In this document: in pieces, positions 35,606-46,484 of the stretch
How the letters are laid out: each line of letters begins with the position of its first letter
Numbering within the stretch: the first letter of the stretch is position 1
From: Megamerina dolium
Taxonomy: Eukaryota > Arthropoda > Insecta > Diptera > Megamerinidae
Direction of reading: 5' to 3'
Assembly (NCBI GenBank): GCA_963854835.1
Contig: OY978528.1
Coordinates: forward strand, 36,600,769-36,664,768
DNA length: 64,000 bases
The notes under the pieces: model-generated
Databases searched by the model: none
Seen by the model: the letters and a program-made list of their open reading frames with translations, nothing else
What the model was told of the DNA's origin: nothing
Translations under genes and position numbers: made by a program

Positions 35606-37559
35606 GCTTCGTTGAAGTACTGTACATAAATATGATAGTAATCATTACTAAGCTACAGAGTAACAACAGATCAAAGTAAGTCAGAACGATGACTGCTACT
35701 TTAGTCGTACATCAAATTAAAAGCAAATAAATACTTAAAAAATAATTCTCTAAACTGATGCTGCTGTCGATAGTACGATATACTCGTACATACAAAAGTA
35801 TCATATCTATTTATGTTGTTATATTTGTAGGAATATTTTCATTTGATTTTATTAATGCACACACACAAACATACACATATGTACAATAGCTTTAGTTGCA
35901 ATTGCCTGTAGCAAATATTATAAAGTATTTGTCGCATGGAACCAAAGTGGAAATAAAATCGATTTTATACATCAAACAAGTTTTATTGCATTATATTTAT
36001 CGTAAAACTAAAAGCCATATGAGTAAGAGTACGGAAACAAGAAATAGGTAATGTTTTAAATGTATACTTTTGTATTCATTTGTAGTACTAACGTACACGC
36101 ACATATGCACACGCAATTAATTGAGTTATTAAAAACACATTAATGCATTCAGCAATGCAGCAATGCACCATACGAGTAGCACACACAGTAGTAGAAACAG
36201 CAACTGATTAATAAACTGATTAGTAAATTTTCAAAATTGTTAAACACACAATTAACACATTCATTGATGAAATTTTCCAATATGATTATTGCAACTATTG
36301 CCAATTGTTATATTACGTTTTATTAAGTATTTAAATAAATACATAGTTGCAATGCCTGCTACTGAGATTTAGTGCAAATCAAAAATATTACAAATATTTG
36401 TAATTACATAAATGCTCATATCAACTACGACACCGATATTGATAAAATTAAGGTAGTACTAATATAATTAATTATTTAATTTATATTGGAATTATAATTG
36501 TAAGCAACCATTGAAATCTATCCATATTCTATGCATATCTGCATATTCACCAATATACTCAATTCAATAATTTTATCCCTAATACCCTTTATTCTAATTT
36601 ATTAGAAATCTTTCTCTGTGTGAGCAAAAATAAATTCATTTCCACACATACACCTTTATAAGTATAATTTATTTTCTCTACTTAGTTCTAATCCACACAA
36701 AATAACAAATTTATTTTAAACCCTAGTCGCTAGCATAATCTGGGGGAAAAATCTATCCTTTCAAATACACCTATCGATAGATCAACTCTACCAAATTACT
36801 AAACCCAAGTTCCCAAGTACCCTCTTCTTAGATATTTACCATTACGCCACATATGCAATTTTTTCTTAGAAAGAACGAGCACTTAGTTTATCCGGCATGA
36901 CTATGGCTAATCAGATGAATATTTACATTATTTTCGATTTGATGGGGTTGGGAACCCACTTTTTTGTATACAAATCTCTTCTTCTTGCCGCCCGTTTTGG
37001 TTATTTTATTATTTCCAAATATATCTCAAAGAAGACAAAATATTTTCTCTTTCGATTTCATATAAAATTAAATATATCAATTGTATAGTTACTTAAAATT
37101 AAATAAAGTTGTATGTGTGAAATAGAAAATAGCGAATTTGTTGAGTTCTAACGTACTTAACTATGAAAATATCATTATATATTGTAGCTCAAGGAACTCA
37201 TAGTTGCACCATATTCGGTAAACGTAGTCACCGTAAATGTATTTTAAAACCTTCTTAAGGATTTTATTATCTTTTCTTATGCCACATCTACGGACAGACA
37301 TTATATGAGATTTACGGAATGTGATGAATTTTGGGACGCTAAATGTGAATCTGAATTTTCGCCCACAGATTTCTTTCTAACCTCAAAATCTTTCAAAAAT
37401 ACCAAAAACTTAATTTTTTTTGTTTAAAAAAAGATCAAAATCCGACCAAAATCCATAAAGATATCTCTATTCCATTGAATATACTACTTTAATTTTGAAA
37501 TCGAAAACACTTTCGAGCAGTAAGTTAGCTTATGTTATTGTGACCAAGCAGGACCGTTG

Positions 37560-37800
37560 TAATAGCATGTGGGTATTTCTACTCCAATCCCTCACTGAAC
37601 CATGTGGATTTATTTATAAATTTTAAAAGATTACCTACTGCAAACTCTGGATAGTGCAAGGCAGTTGCATAGCAGAGATATGACGGCTTCGAGGTCTTCC
37701 TCGTCTTGATGTGGCCCAAACCCATCCTACTAGCGTGAGGTCCTATGATGCAGTGGCCCGTAGCACCTCCCACAACCATTAATGTGTCTTTCTTCCCAAA
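37560..37800 (-). pseudogene. LINE C-terminal fragment (L3)
   Basis: The minus strand reads VGGATGHCIIGPHASRMGLG, then SYLCYATALHYPEFAVGN. This fits the TGHCxxGxHAxRMG plus FxxC...LC..PAL..RR...G pattern found after RNase H in I/LOA/R1-group LINEs, with the knuckle cysteines partly lost. Only this short piece is recognisable. It is a different subfamily from L2a, which has ITGFWLIGEQGAKMG at that place. Confidence 0.65.
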
Positions 37801-37829
37801 GTCAATAAAGCCTTGAGTGTATTTCTTAC

Positions 37830-39732
37830 TGGGGTCACAGCAATTCAGCCGTCCTATAGTTGGGAGATTCCGTCCATCTTCTTTGGAAGACAGAGAAGGT
37901 AATTTCTTCTACTTTGAGTTTACATGCGGAAATTGGGATTCCCAATAATCTATTCTCTTCACTTTTCAATGGTTTTGTGCACTCTCTCATCCTCTCTTTT
38001 GAGCATTAGAAGAGCTTAAGTCCTCAACAGCATCCAAGTATTAGGTATGATTCAAGAGCAATTGTGACTTTTAATGACATTTTCCATATACCAACAGCTG
38101 ATCTAACGAAAGAAATGTAAAACATAGTACATATTCTATATGGAAATATTCTGTAGTCGTTTTTTAACAGGACTATGCTCAGCTACATGTTGAAAAATTA
38201 CCTCTGGTTGTGATCGATGAAGCATGATCTGTCTAAACAACAATTTTATTCCTATAAGGATTCCAAAACAAAAATCGATTTTGGGTAGGCTCAAAAAAGA
38301 TATCGTTTTATCCACGTGAAATTTACTTGATACCAAACAATTTGAAATAATTGCCAGTCAATAGTGACAGACAATATTTTTAACGACTTCTTATTTATAT
38401 ATATTTTTCCCATTCAAGTGCCCTTAATATATTATTCTTGTCGATAGGAATTTTTATACAATTACTTAATACAAAAGTCGTGACCTTCATTTAATTTAAA
38501 TGAAATCAACTAATTAATAAAAACATACTATATTTTGTAATCATATTAATACAGTTAATTTATGAAGTGTGTAAAATGTCACCATGAACAAAGTACACTT
38601 AAAACTATGTTAAAAACATCAGTAAAAGCAGCAGCAGCAGTATCAGCCAGCAGCAGCGACGGCAACAAATTGAACGTGCTCTCCATTAAATGTAATTTAA
38701 ATTTATGGCAACACCAAATGCGTGACACTACCTATTCAAATAAACTGAGGTAGAATAAAAATATTTTATAATAAATAAATACATACATACAAACCTGCAG
38801 ATAAATACATATCAATTAGAGAATTCCCATTTTTTTTATAAAAATAAATTATAACTAAATAGAAATATTCAAGTATTTCTTTTAATGTTAGTGCATGCGA
38901 ATAAATAAGTAAATATCAAGTTGTGATTGCAAGAATTGCATATATAAATGTAGAAGTATACTTACATATATTTAGAATTTACCATAATTGAACGTGGGAA
39001 CTATCAATAACGTCTAGCTACAAAGATAAATAAATAGATAGATGTATTGTGTATACGTGGTGTGCTATGTGCTACAAGACAAAAATCATTAATATAGTCG
39101 TTCCTCGGTGTTAGTATTGATGATGAATCATTACTTATTGCAATACCTACTTCGAATAGATGTACATATGTGTGAGTGTGTGTTGTGGAACATATGAATA
39201 CATTAATGGCAATAATAGTAATATAAACAACAACAAGAATCGATGGAAAATCATAACCTATTTACAAAAAATATATTGCGACAACATACACAGCACACAA
39301 AGTCACATGTGTAGGTACCCTCTGTACCCTCACAACTTGAATGAACTATATAGTGGCAACAACATACACAGCAACACCATCAGCGATGCCACCATCATCA
39401 TCATCATCATCATCATCATGATAATCTGCTGCATCACTACCAAAAAATTGAAAAACAAATAAAAATAAAAAAAAATAAATCAATAAAAGACATCGTCAAT
39501 GCGCAGGCGTCATACTGACGAACAATTTCGCATTGAGCAATTGAATTCGCACGCCGCACACTTTAAGTATGACGATCTTTGTCTATTTGTTTCTGTCTGC
39601 TTGAAAGCTTGCAGTACTACATGTATTAACAATATGCGGATATTGTTGTTGTTATTATTATTCAACACTCTCATACGGCAACAATCGGAAGTTCACTAGC
39701 AACACTAATACTCGCATTAAAAACAGCAAAAC
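37830..39732. other. AT-rich spacer with simple repeats
   Basis: Nothing gene-like is recognised. Includes GCAGCAGCAG-like sequence near 38628-38660 and an (ATC)n tract at 39393-39420. Confidence 0.5.
39393..39420. repeat. (ATC)n trinucleotide repeat
   Basis: Nine uninterrupted ATC units. Confidence 0.9.
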
Positions 39733-39736
39733 AATA

Positions 39737-40058
39737 GGGGTATACACACCGACTCTGGGTATTTGGGTATCGTCTTTGTAAAATTACCCAAATACCGAAG
39801 AATACCCGAGTTATCCAAATACAATATTATACGCCTGATATTTGAGCAAATGGAAGAAAATAACAATTTTCTAGTTCAAACGGGTAAATTTTTATTTTGA
39901 TAGCAAAGAAATCATACTAAACTTTATTGAATGTATAGTCTTACTGCCGAAAACTTAGCGGCAGGGAGTATTGGCAACATTATGCAGTCACTTCATACAA
40001 TTTGCACAAATACCCAAATGCCCCAATATCCAAATACCAGAGTCGGTGTATATACCCC
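39737..40058. mobile_element. 322-bp MITE with long inverted repeats
   Basis: The ends GGGGTATACACACCGACTCT and the complement of AGAGTCGGTGTATATACCCC form terminal inverted repeats of roughly 35 bp with a few mismatches, including TATTTGGGTAT-type inner sequence. TA flanks both sides (39735-39736 and 40059-40060), consistent with Tc1/mariner-type TA insertion. Inside the left end a second hairpin (GGTATTTGGGTA...TACCCAAATACC, about 39758-39797) is nested. No coding capacity. I do not recognise the family. Confidence 0.85.
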
Positions 40059-40059
40059 T

Positions 40060-40907
40060 AATATTAGCAAAGTCAATGTACAAAAGCAATAATAATTGTA
40101 TTGGTAACTAAAACAATTACCGACACCTCATCTATTTAACGATTTGCGTGGCAGCAATAACACACAATATGAATGGAAAAACATCAACAAATCAGATTAC
40201 AACATTAAGCAGTACCAAAAACAAATAAATAGTAAGTAACACAGGGAAAGAAGCAATTGAAAAGCTAATCATAAATATGAGATATGAGAACCAAATATAG
40301 GCAACTGCAACTGCAACATACGTATTGTACAAAACATAGTTTGTTGCAACATTGCCAACACTAGACTACATTACTATTAACTACATACGAGTATACTCGT
40401 ATCAAGGAGCGGTAATGCACCAGCATCACCCGCAACAGCAACTGCAATAACAACAGTGCACATAGATGATATTTATTTTGTAGCAGCGGCAATAGACAAA
40501 CAAGGTATGAAAATTGATAGAAAACATACACGCGTAGGTTGTCAACTATTGTACATTTGACTGGCTGAGTGCATAGAGATATATGTAAATTTTTGTATGT
40601 TGAATATACAACTATAAGTACATAACATACCTACTTGAGAATATAGTACCTATATTTAATGCTGATGGCGGCGGATGATGACTACAATGATTCTGCCTAT
40701 AGTGTTGGTGTTGGTGTTGGTGATGTGTGAATTTTTCTACTTATGTGATGTTACTTTGGTGCCAAAATATATGGTTAATTTCTTGTCATTTGAATAGTAT
40801 TCTCGAATAAAATTTATTTGAATATTACTTAAAAATTACTGGAAACTCTAAGGTAGATGAGATGCTGTAGAAGGAACATCGATAACTATAACGTTTCGAC
40901 TATGGCA
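40060..40907. other. AT-rich spacer
   Basis: No gene recognised. Contains a short GTTGGT minisatellite near 40701-40722. Confidence 0.5.
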
Positions 40908-41049
40908 TACAAGGTGTGACAATTATGTATTAAGACTCGAACCATATCTCAGCAACCAAGCGCGCCATCTATGTGTGAACACATGCGTTTTGAAGCTTCA
41001 ACTTTCCTCTAGTAACTGTCAAAATTTCATGGCATTTGGTTGACATTTA

Positions 41050-42167
41050 AGGGGCACAACTAAATTGAAATTTTGAAAATTTCGTTTTTTTTTGTTTTTG
41101 AATATTTTTATAATTTATACCTTTAAAAATAACATATTAAAATTTCAAGTGAAAATCTCAAATAGATTCTGAGTTGCAGCCTTCTACAGAACAGCTGCAA
41201 TGAACAATGAAATCAGTACTTTTACTTTTAAACGCGTTTTTTCTAAAACTAAATTTTTCAAATTTGCTGCAGCTGTAACCTGATAACAAATCATCCGATC
41301 GACTTGGGTCTTCTTTTAGCTTTTTTTTTGTATTTGTTTTTCCATACAATGACCCTCCAGTTTTATGATTGGATGAAAAATATAATTATGCCAGGCCAGA
41401 AACCATCAGATTTTTCAGCAAGATTTTAATTTTTTTTTCAAAAAACCGCCATTTTGTTGCATTTCATTTTTTTTTTTACAATCGAGGGCCATTGTATAGG
41501 AAATATAACCTAGTTTAATAAAATTTTTGGTTTTTTTGATTTCAGGCACTGCGAAGGCTACAATCACTCCAGCAGTGGAAAAACATTTTTTTTTGAAGAC
41601 TCAGGAGATGGTGGATAACTTGCTGAAAATGGAATATTTTCATTCGAAAAAATTACTTTGTATTCATTATTTATGGGTGGGTGGGTGCCGTAGCTCAGTG
41701 GTTAGTGTGTTCGCCTTCTGATCTGTAGGTCGTGGTTCAATACCCGGCTGATGCATAACAAATTTAATATCGAAAAGATTTTTCTTTCGAACGGTACCCA
41801 CCTGTCGGCAAGCAATTGGCAATTCTTCCGACAGTAACAACTTGCCATGAAAAAGCGTCTAAAAAGAATTCTGTGGCAAAGCTCAGAAAAAGTGATGTCA
41901 CAAGTGTTCTGCCGTTCGGAACCGGCTAAAATAAGTAGGTCTATTCTAATACTGTCCAAAATTTAAGACGCAGAACAGTAATGGAAGAGAAGCTCGGCCA
42001 ATGAGCCCTTTGGGGCTTTAAGTGCCACATATTTATTTATTTATTTATTTATTCATTATTTATGCACAAATATATATGCATAATTTTAAAACATTCTATG
42101 CAATACTTGTTTTTTAACAATTCACAAAAATCACCTTTTTTCAGTCGGTCAAACTAGTTGTGCCCCT
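41050..42167. mobile_element. Unassigned TA-inserting element with AGGGGCACAACTA ends
   Basis: The 13-bp terminal inverted repeats AGGGGCACAACTA and TAGTTGTGCCCCT are perfect, and the insertion duplicated a TA (41048-41049, 42168-42169). The empty site is visible in B1 (GACATTTAATGTTT complement), which proves a clean insertion. Without the nested SINE the element is ~740 bp. It is AT-rich, with long T runs, and encodes no recognisable transposase; two 60-odd-codon frames (41158-41349 minus, 41527 plus) match nothing I know. Probably a non-autonomous Tc1/mariner-type or other TA-specific element. Confidence 0.85.
41676..42050 (+). mobile_element. Full-length tRNA-derived SINE, copy S7, with 15-bp target duplication
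   Basis: Best-preserved SINE of the window. Head GGGTGCCGTAGCTCAGTGG with box A (TAGCTCAGTGGTTAG, 41691-41705) and a box B-like GGTTCAATACC (about 41733-41743); body; GAGCCCTTTGGGGCTTTAAG and GTGCCACAT; and an (ATTT)n tail. It is bounded by the exact direct repeat TATTCATTATTTATG (41661-41675 and 42050-42064). This is the hallmark of LINE-mediated retroposition. Transcription by RNA polymerase III from the internal promoter is expected for the class. It has inserted into the AGGGGCACAACTA element. Confidence 0.93.
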
Positions 42168-42226
42168 TAATGTTTATTGACATTCATTTTACAAAACACA
42201 TGTTCGTTTGATGTTGAAATTTTAAC

Positions 42227-42825
42227 ATGGAGCAAAGAGCGGTCATTAAATTCCACGCAAAAATTGGTAAAAGTGCGTCAGAAACATTCGGAATGATGCA
42301 GCAAGCATATGGCGATGCTTGTTTGTCAAAATTAAATATTTTAATATGGCGTAAACGGTTTGTGGATGGCAGAGAGTCGCTGGAAGATGAAATAAAAGAA
42401 GAAATGAAATGAAGAAATGAAGAAATGAAAAAGAATGAAATAAAAGAAAAGAAGTTTTGAAGCGTTTGATGTCCAGAGTCCGTCGTGTTTGACCAGAATA
42501 CCGAGATCCAAAAACTTTGACTCTGTTGCACGATAATGCACCGAGTCACACAGCACTCATTGCTAGTCAATTTTTGGCTCGGAATTAGGTCTGTGTGTTG
42601 AATCACCCGCCGTATTCACCTGATTTGGCACCGTGCGACTTCTTTTTGTTCCCAAAACTGAAATTGAAGTTGAAGGGATGCTTTTTTTATGACATTCAGA
42701 CCATACAACGGGCTTCAACGAGGGCACTGGAGGCAATTCCGAAAAATGAGCTGGAACACGCGTTTGAACCACTATTAAATCGATGTAACAAGTGTATTGC
42801 ATCAGGAGGAGAATATTTCGAATAA
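42227..42825 (+). pseudogene. Mariner transposase with catalytic core deleted (copy B4)
   Basis: The N-terminus is intact from ATG 42227: MEQRAVIKFHAKIGKSASET and LIWRKRFVDGRESLEDE, the mariner helix-turn-helix. It then runs into GAAATGAA-type low-complexity sequence, and the middle, including the first catalytic Asp, is missing. The frame resumes with LLHDNAPSHTALIASQFLAR (second Asp), a TAG, then HPPYSPDLAPCDFFLFPKLK (third Asp; 34 residues between the last two), LEAIPKNELEHAFEPLLNRC, GEYFE and TAA at 42823. Comparison gives the family's DD34D spacing. Confidence 0.9.
42395..42455. repeat. GA-rich (GAAATGAA)n-like repeat inside B4
   Basis: AGAAATGA/GAAATAAAAGAA units in imperfect tandem array. 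They begin at a natural GAAGATGAAATAAAAGAAG stretch of the transposase gene and fill the site of a large internal deletion. Confidence 0.8.
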
Positions 42826-42910
42826 ATATACCGAAAAATTAGCAGATATCGTATTTGAATTGTGTTTTCTAGAGGCAGTCGTAATACATAATTGTCACTC
42901 CTTGTATATA

Positions 42911-44214
42911 AAGGGTTATCCATTTTGCGGTTTCAAAAGTAAATGTTAATAAAACACATATAAAATATTTTTTATCATGATATTTCTTTTTTATTATAAA
43001 GTTTGAACGTTGACATTATGTGTGAATTACTACATCATTTAAATGACCACCACGCGAATTGTTGCAAGCAGCGATTCTTTTGAGGTAATTTTCGACCACT
43101 TTTTGACACATATTGGGCGGTATCTCAGCCATAACGTGACGAATGTTGGTTTTTAGGTGCTCAAGAGTTAAAGGTTTATCTGCATAAACACGGTCTTTCG
43201 CGTAGCCCCACAAAAAAAGTCAAGCGGTGTCAAATCGAATGATCTTGGTGGCCACTTGATATCGCCACGACGAGAAATTACGCGGCCAGAAAATTTCTCT
43301 TGCAATAAAGCCATATTCGCTCGAGTTGTGTGGCATGTGGCACCGTCTTGTTGAAACCACATATTCTCTAAGTCGTATTCTTCAATAGCAGGCAAAAAAA
43401 AGTCGGTTATCATATGACCATAACGCTCCGAATTGACGATGACAGTCGTTCCATCGTCGTTTTCGAAGAAGTAAGGTCCAATCACACCTCCGGACCAAAG
43501 AGCGCACCAAGCAGTGACTTTTTGTGGATGTAGTGGCCTCTCATCAATTACTTGAGGATTCTCAGAACCCCAAATACGACAATTTTGTTTGTTAACATAC
43601 CCACCGAGTGAGAAATGTGCTTCGTCGCTGAAGAAAATTTTGTTCGAAAAATCGCCGTCCACCGCCTGTTGTTCAAGCACCCATTCGACGTATCTACGAC
43701 GTTGCGAATGGTCAGCTGGCTTCAGTTGTTGTGTGAGCTGGATTTTATATGGATGTAGGTGTAGATCCAAATGCAAAATACGCCATAATGTGCCGTAAGA
43801 CAGTCCTAATTCCTGAGAACGACGAGGAATCGACACATTCGGGTCTTCGGCAACACTTTCACTTACAGCAGCGATATTTTCGGTGGTACGAGCGAAACGA
43901 TGATGCACAGGCCTTACAATATCTGCAACCGATCCAGTCTCTTCATATTTCTTCACAATTTTGCCAATTGCTTGCGTAGTTGGACGATTATGTAAACCAT
44001 AATCTCCTCTTAAAGCACGATATGTGGCTGTGGCAGAATCACCATTTTTGTAGTAGGTTTTTACAATTTTAATGCGTTGTGCGATAGTTAAGCGATCCAT
44101 TTTCGGAAATGTCAGACTTTGAACTGAAAAAGGAAGAAATTGTTTTAACAACTTAGTTTGACAGATGTCGAATTCTAGCCCTATACTTTTGAAACCGCGA
44201 AATGGATAACCCTT
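42911..44214 (-). mobile_element. DD41D mariner-like element, copy A5 (longest)
   Basis: 1304 bp with complete terminal repeats and TA flanks (42909-42910, 44215-44216). It abuts B4 with only four bases between the B4 terminus and its own left TA duplication (TATATA), so it inserted into the TA-rich edge of the older mariner. It is the least damaged family A copy. Confidence 0.96.
43016..44100 (-). pseudogene. DD41D mariner transposase, single frameshift (copy A5)
   Basis: A near-intact transposase of about 361 residues. From the ATG complement at 44098-44100 the frame is open through the N-terminal helix-turn-helix region (residues ~1-110), the first Asp in FFSDEAHF (~residue 165), WFQQDGATCHTT (second Asp) and LTPLD (third Asp, 41 residues after the second). 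It then shifts because the T8 tract is T7 (43212-43218). The C-terminus KTNIRHVMAEIPPNM...DVVIHT continues in the next frame. The rosa/DD41D assignment follows from this spacing. The Cys in RSCDLTPLD is Phe here. I saw no internal stop before the shift. Confidence 0.95.
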
Positions 44215-44216
44215 TA

Positions 44217-46265
44217 CTAACAATAAACAAACTAGATAAAATCTATAGGTACTAGGTCGAATGAGATTTAAAGGGAACACAGAAACTGATTAGCTGGCAA
44301 TCGAAATAATTAGTACTGTTCTTTCCACCAGGTTGGAAACATATTGTGGTGTTGGCGAAGATACACTAGCAACACAACGTTAATTTGAAAGAGTCCGATT
44401 TACGATTTTCTACAATCACGCACCCGATATTCTCATTTAATTCTATATCAAAGCGAAGAAAGTAAAGTAGAAGGCTTCGTGATCCTTCATGATCTTCGAT
44501 AATTTGCAAAGTTTTTCAATGTTTCTGTTTTGCCAAGATGTTTCTCTCCGCATATTTATGAGCAGGTTTTACATCTGTAGATTATGCAAATTCACGATGA
44601 TCGAATTCTGCGAATTTAGCAGTGTCTTTGGAGAAAACCTATCGACGTCCATGCAGAGCACAAAAGTAAACGAAGTGTAAATATAAACGAATTATTTTGT
44701 TTAATTGTCTTAACTTCAATTTTTCTTATTTTATTCTAAGCATTTTGAAGGAGAAATTTTCATGTGTGAACTACTTGCGCATCCAGCCGATATTCGCAGC
44801 AAAACTCGTAAATGCTTGTGTTATTTTGCATGCGGAGCAATGCGGACTAAAGTGATGCAAATTAAAACGATAGTGAAGAAGAGAAGGAAGAAAATACGAA
44901 TGGGTAATAATATATTCATTCAAACAGAATATAATACAATGTAATAAAAATAATAATAATATAGTCTATGATATGAAAATTATACCGAATTTTATTTCAT
45001 ATACTATATACTTCATAAAAACAACATTCGGTTAGCTGACGACCATGACCTTATCTGTAAATTTTATTTTATAGTAGTACAGAAATATTTTATTGTAGTA
45101 ATGAAATTTTTTTTAGAGAAATATATATGTAATATATTGTACCAAGCTTTACTCAATAAACAGTGGCTATAGAAACCACACGAGTTATAACAACAATCCC
45201 GAACGCAATACCTAATAAGTATAATAGTACATTTTGTTTTACTTTACCATTTAGTAAAATTAAATTTCTGGTGAAACGCTCTAGTCTCTCAGTATGCCTA
45301 CCCCGGAACCCCAACACTCATTTCAATTTTCAACCAAAGACTCATCAGAATTAGAGTATTTTAGCTAAATTTACTCAATATCCGTCCCATTGATAGAGAG
45401 ACTAATACCGAAATCTTAGTCCCGTAATAAGTATTTAATATTAATATGCATTAGTATTTCTACCTGTCAACGCTTTGAATTTTCAACTGGCAAAATTGCC
45501 AGTGAAAAATAGGGACAACTGGCAAAGCATTGATTGTATTGGTAAGTTAAGTGAGTATATTTCGATGTAATAAAAAATTTATTTGACTTCAATGTCTTGA
45601 AAATGATTTTTTTCATTTATCCCAAAATTCGAATGGTCCTACCTAATTAAAAGAGAATCTTTTAAAATGCCTATGTAAGTATATACAAACTCTTCTTTTC
45701 GTTAGGCACTCTCATGATATTCCTCAAATAAAGGGGCATTAGTTCAAATACATCACGCTTCCAAAATTTTACTATTTTCATTTTCATGTTACACTCTCGA
45801 TGACACAAATAATATCAACACTTTCAAATAGTCAATGGGAGAGAATAATAATAGTACTATTATGTGTAATGTATTTGTTTTCAATGTACCTACGAGTATA
45901 TATATATATATATATTTTTTTTTTCTTTTATTTTGGTATAAGAAAATTTTACCAATTTTCTGCGGCAAATAAACTATGAAAATGTTGTCGCTATCGTTGT
46001 TGTTACTGTTGCTTGCTGTTCATGTTGCTGTGCAGCCTTTGAACTCAATTCGTGTTTTCTTTTTGTTTTTGATGATCAATTCGCTATGATTGCAAATATG
46101 TTGCATGTGTTTTTCTTATATGTATGTATATATGTAACTCTATGTATGTATATGTATAAGCAGTGTATTACAATATACAAAATAACATAAACCATACTAA
46201 CAGCAAATTGTTTAACATATTTTATCGGTTTCGGTTTCGTTTTTGGTTTCAACTTAAAAAAAAAA
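44217..46265. other. AT-rich spacer
   Basis: No gene or transposon recognised. Short open frames (60-63 codons) look random. Near 45900 there is a short (TA)n followed by T-rich sequence. Confidence 0.5.
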
Positions 46266-46484
46266 AATCTCCTTACAGTCGGCTGGGGCCGACCAAACTA
46301 TACCCTGCATATGTAGATTTATATATAAAAAGTTTACTCGAATATCCAACTTTTCTTTTATTTCCACTTTTCGAGAAACAATTTTTGCATATACTACTAA
46401 TTTACACCCGAAATATGGTTGACTTTGACGAAGTAAAAGGATTTTAAGATAATTCCGAGGCATAGTATGGGAGCTATATAAAAG

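Larger units (their letters stand above)
31807..37555. other. Long AT-rich region without recognised genes
   Basis: About 5.7 kb with no coding region, RNA gene or transposon that I recognise. Simple repeats are present: a TCA/ATC tract at 35392-35417, an (AC)n tract at 35585-35605, CAACAA-type patches near 31946 and 35300, and TATA-rich stretches. Open frames here are 60-80 codons with no recognisable motif. It could be intron or intergenic DNA. Confidence 0.55.
40910..42904 (+). mobile_element. Irritans-like mariner, copy B4, hosting two nested insertions
   Basis: Outer element with the left terminal repeat CAAGGTGTGACAATTATG (TA at 40908-40909) and the right one ending CACTCCTTG (TA at 42905-42906). 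Its 5' untranslated leader is split by the 41050-42167 element. Once that is subtracted, about 875 bp of mariner remain, because most of the catalytic middle has also been lost and replaced by a GA-rich repeat (about 42395-42455). Confidence 0.92.

Noticed and set aside
41158..41349. Cys-rich 63-codon frame as a zinc-finger protein
   Set aside because: Short, in a T-rich non-autonomous element, with no regular Cys/His spacing.
41681..41750. Possible tRNA gene (box A/box B, cloverleaf-like)
   Set aside because: It is the tRNA-derived head of a SINE: the same body follows in every copy, the aminoacyl stem is not closed, and a target duplication bounds the unit.
43589..43798. Antisense frame MLTYPPSEKCASS, conserved in A1, A2 and A5
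   Set aside because: Its conservation follows from the transposase on the other strand; it is a shadow of that gene.
43168..44280. 370-codon frame starting MFPLNLIRPSTYR upstream of A5
   Set aside because: The extra N-terminal codons are read-through of flanking DNA and the terminal repeat; the transposase starts at MDRL inside.
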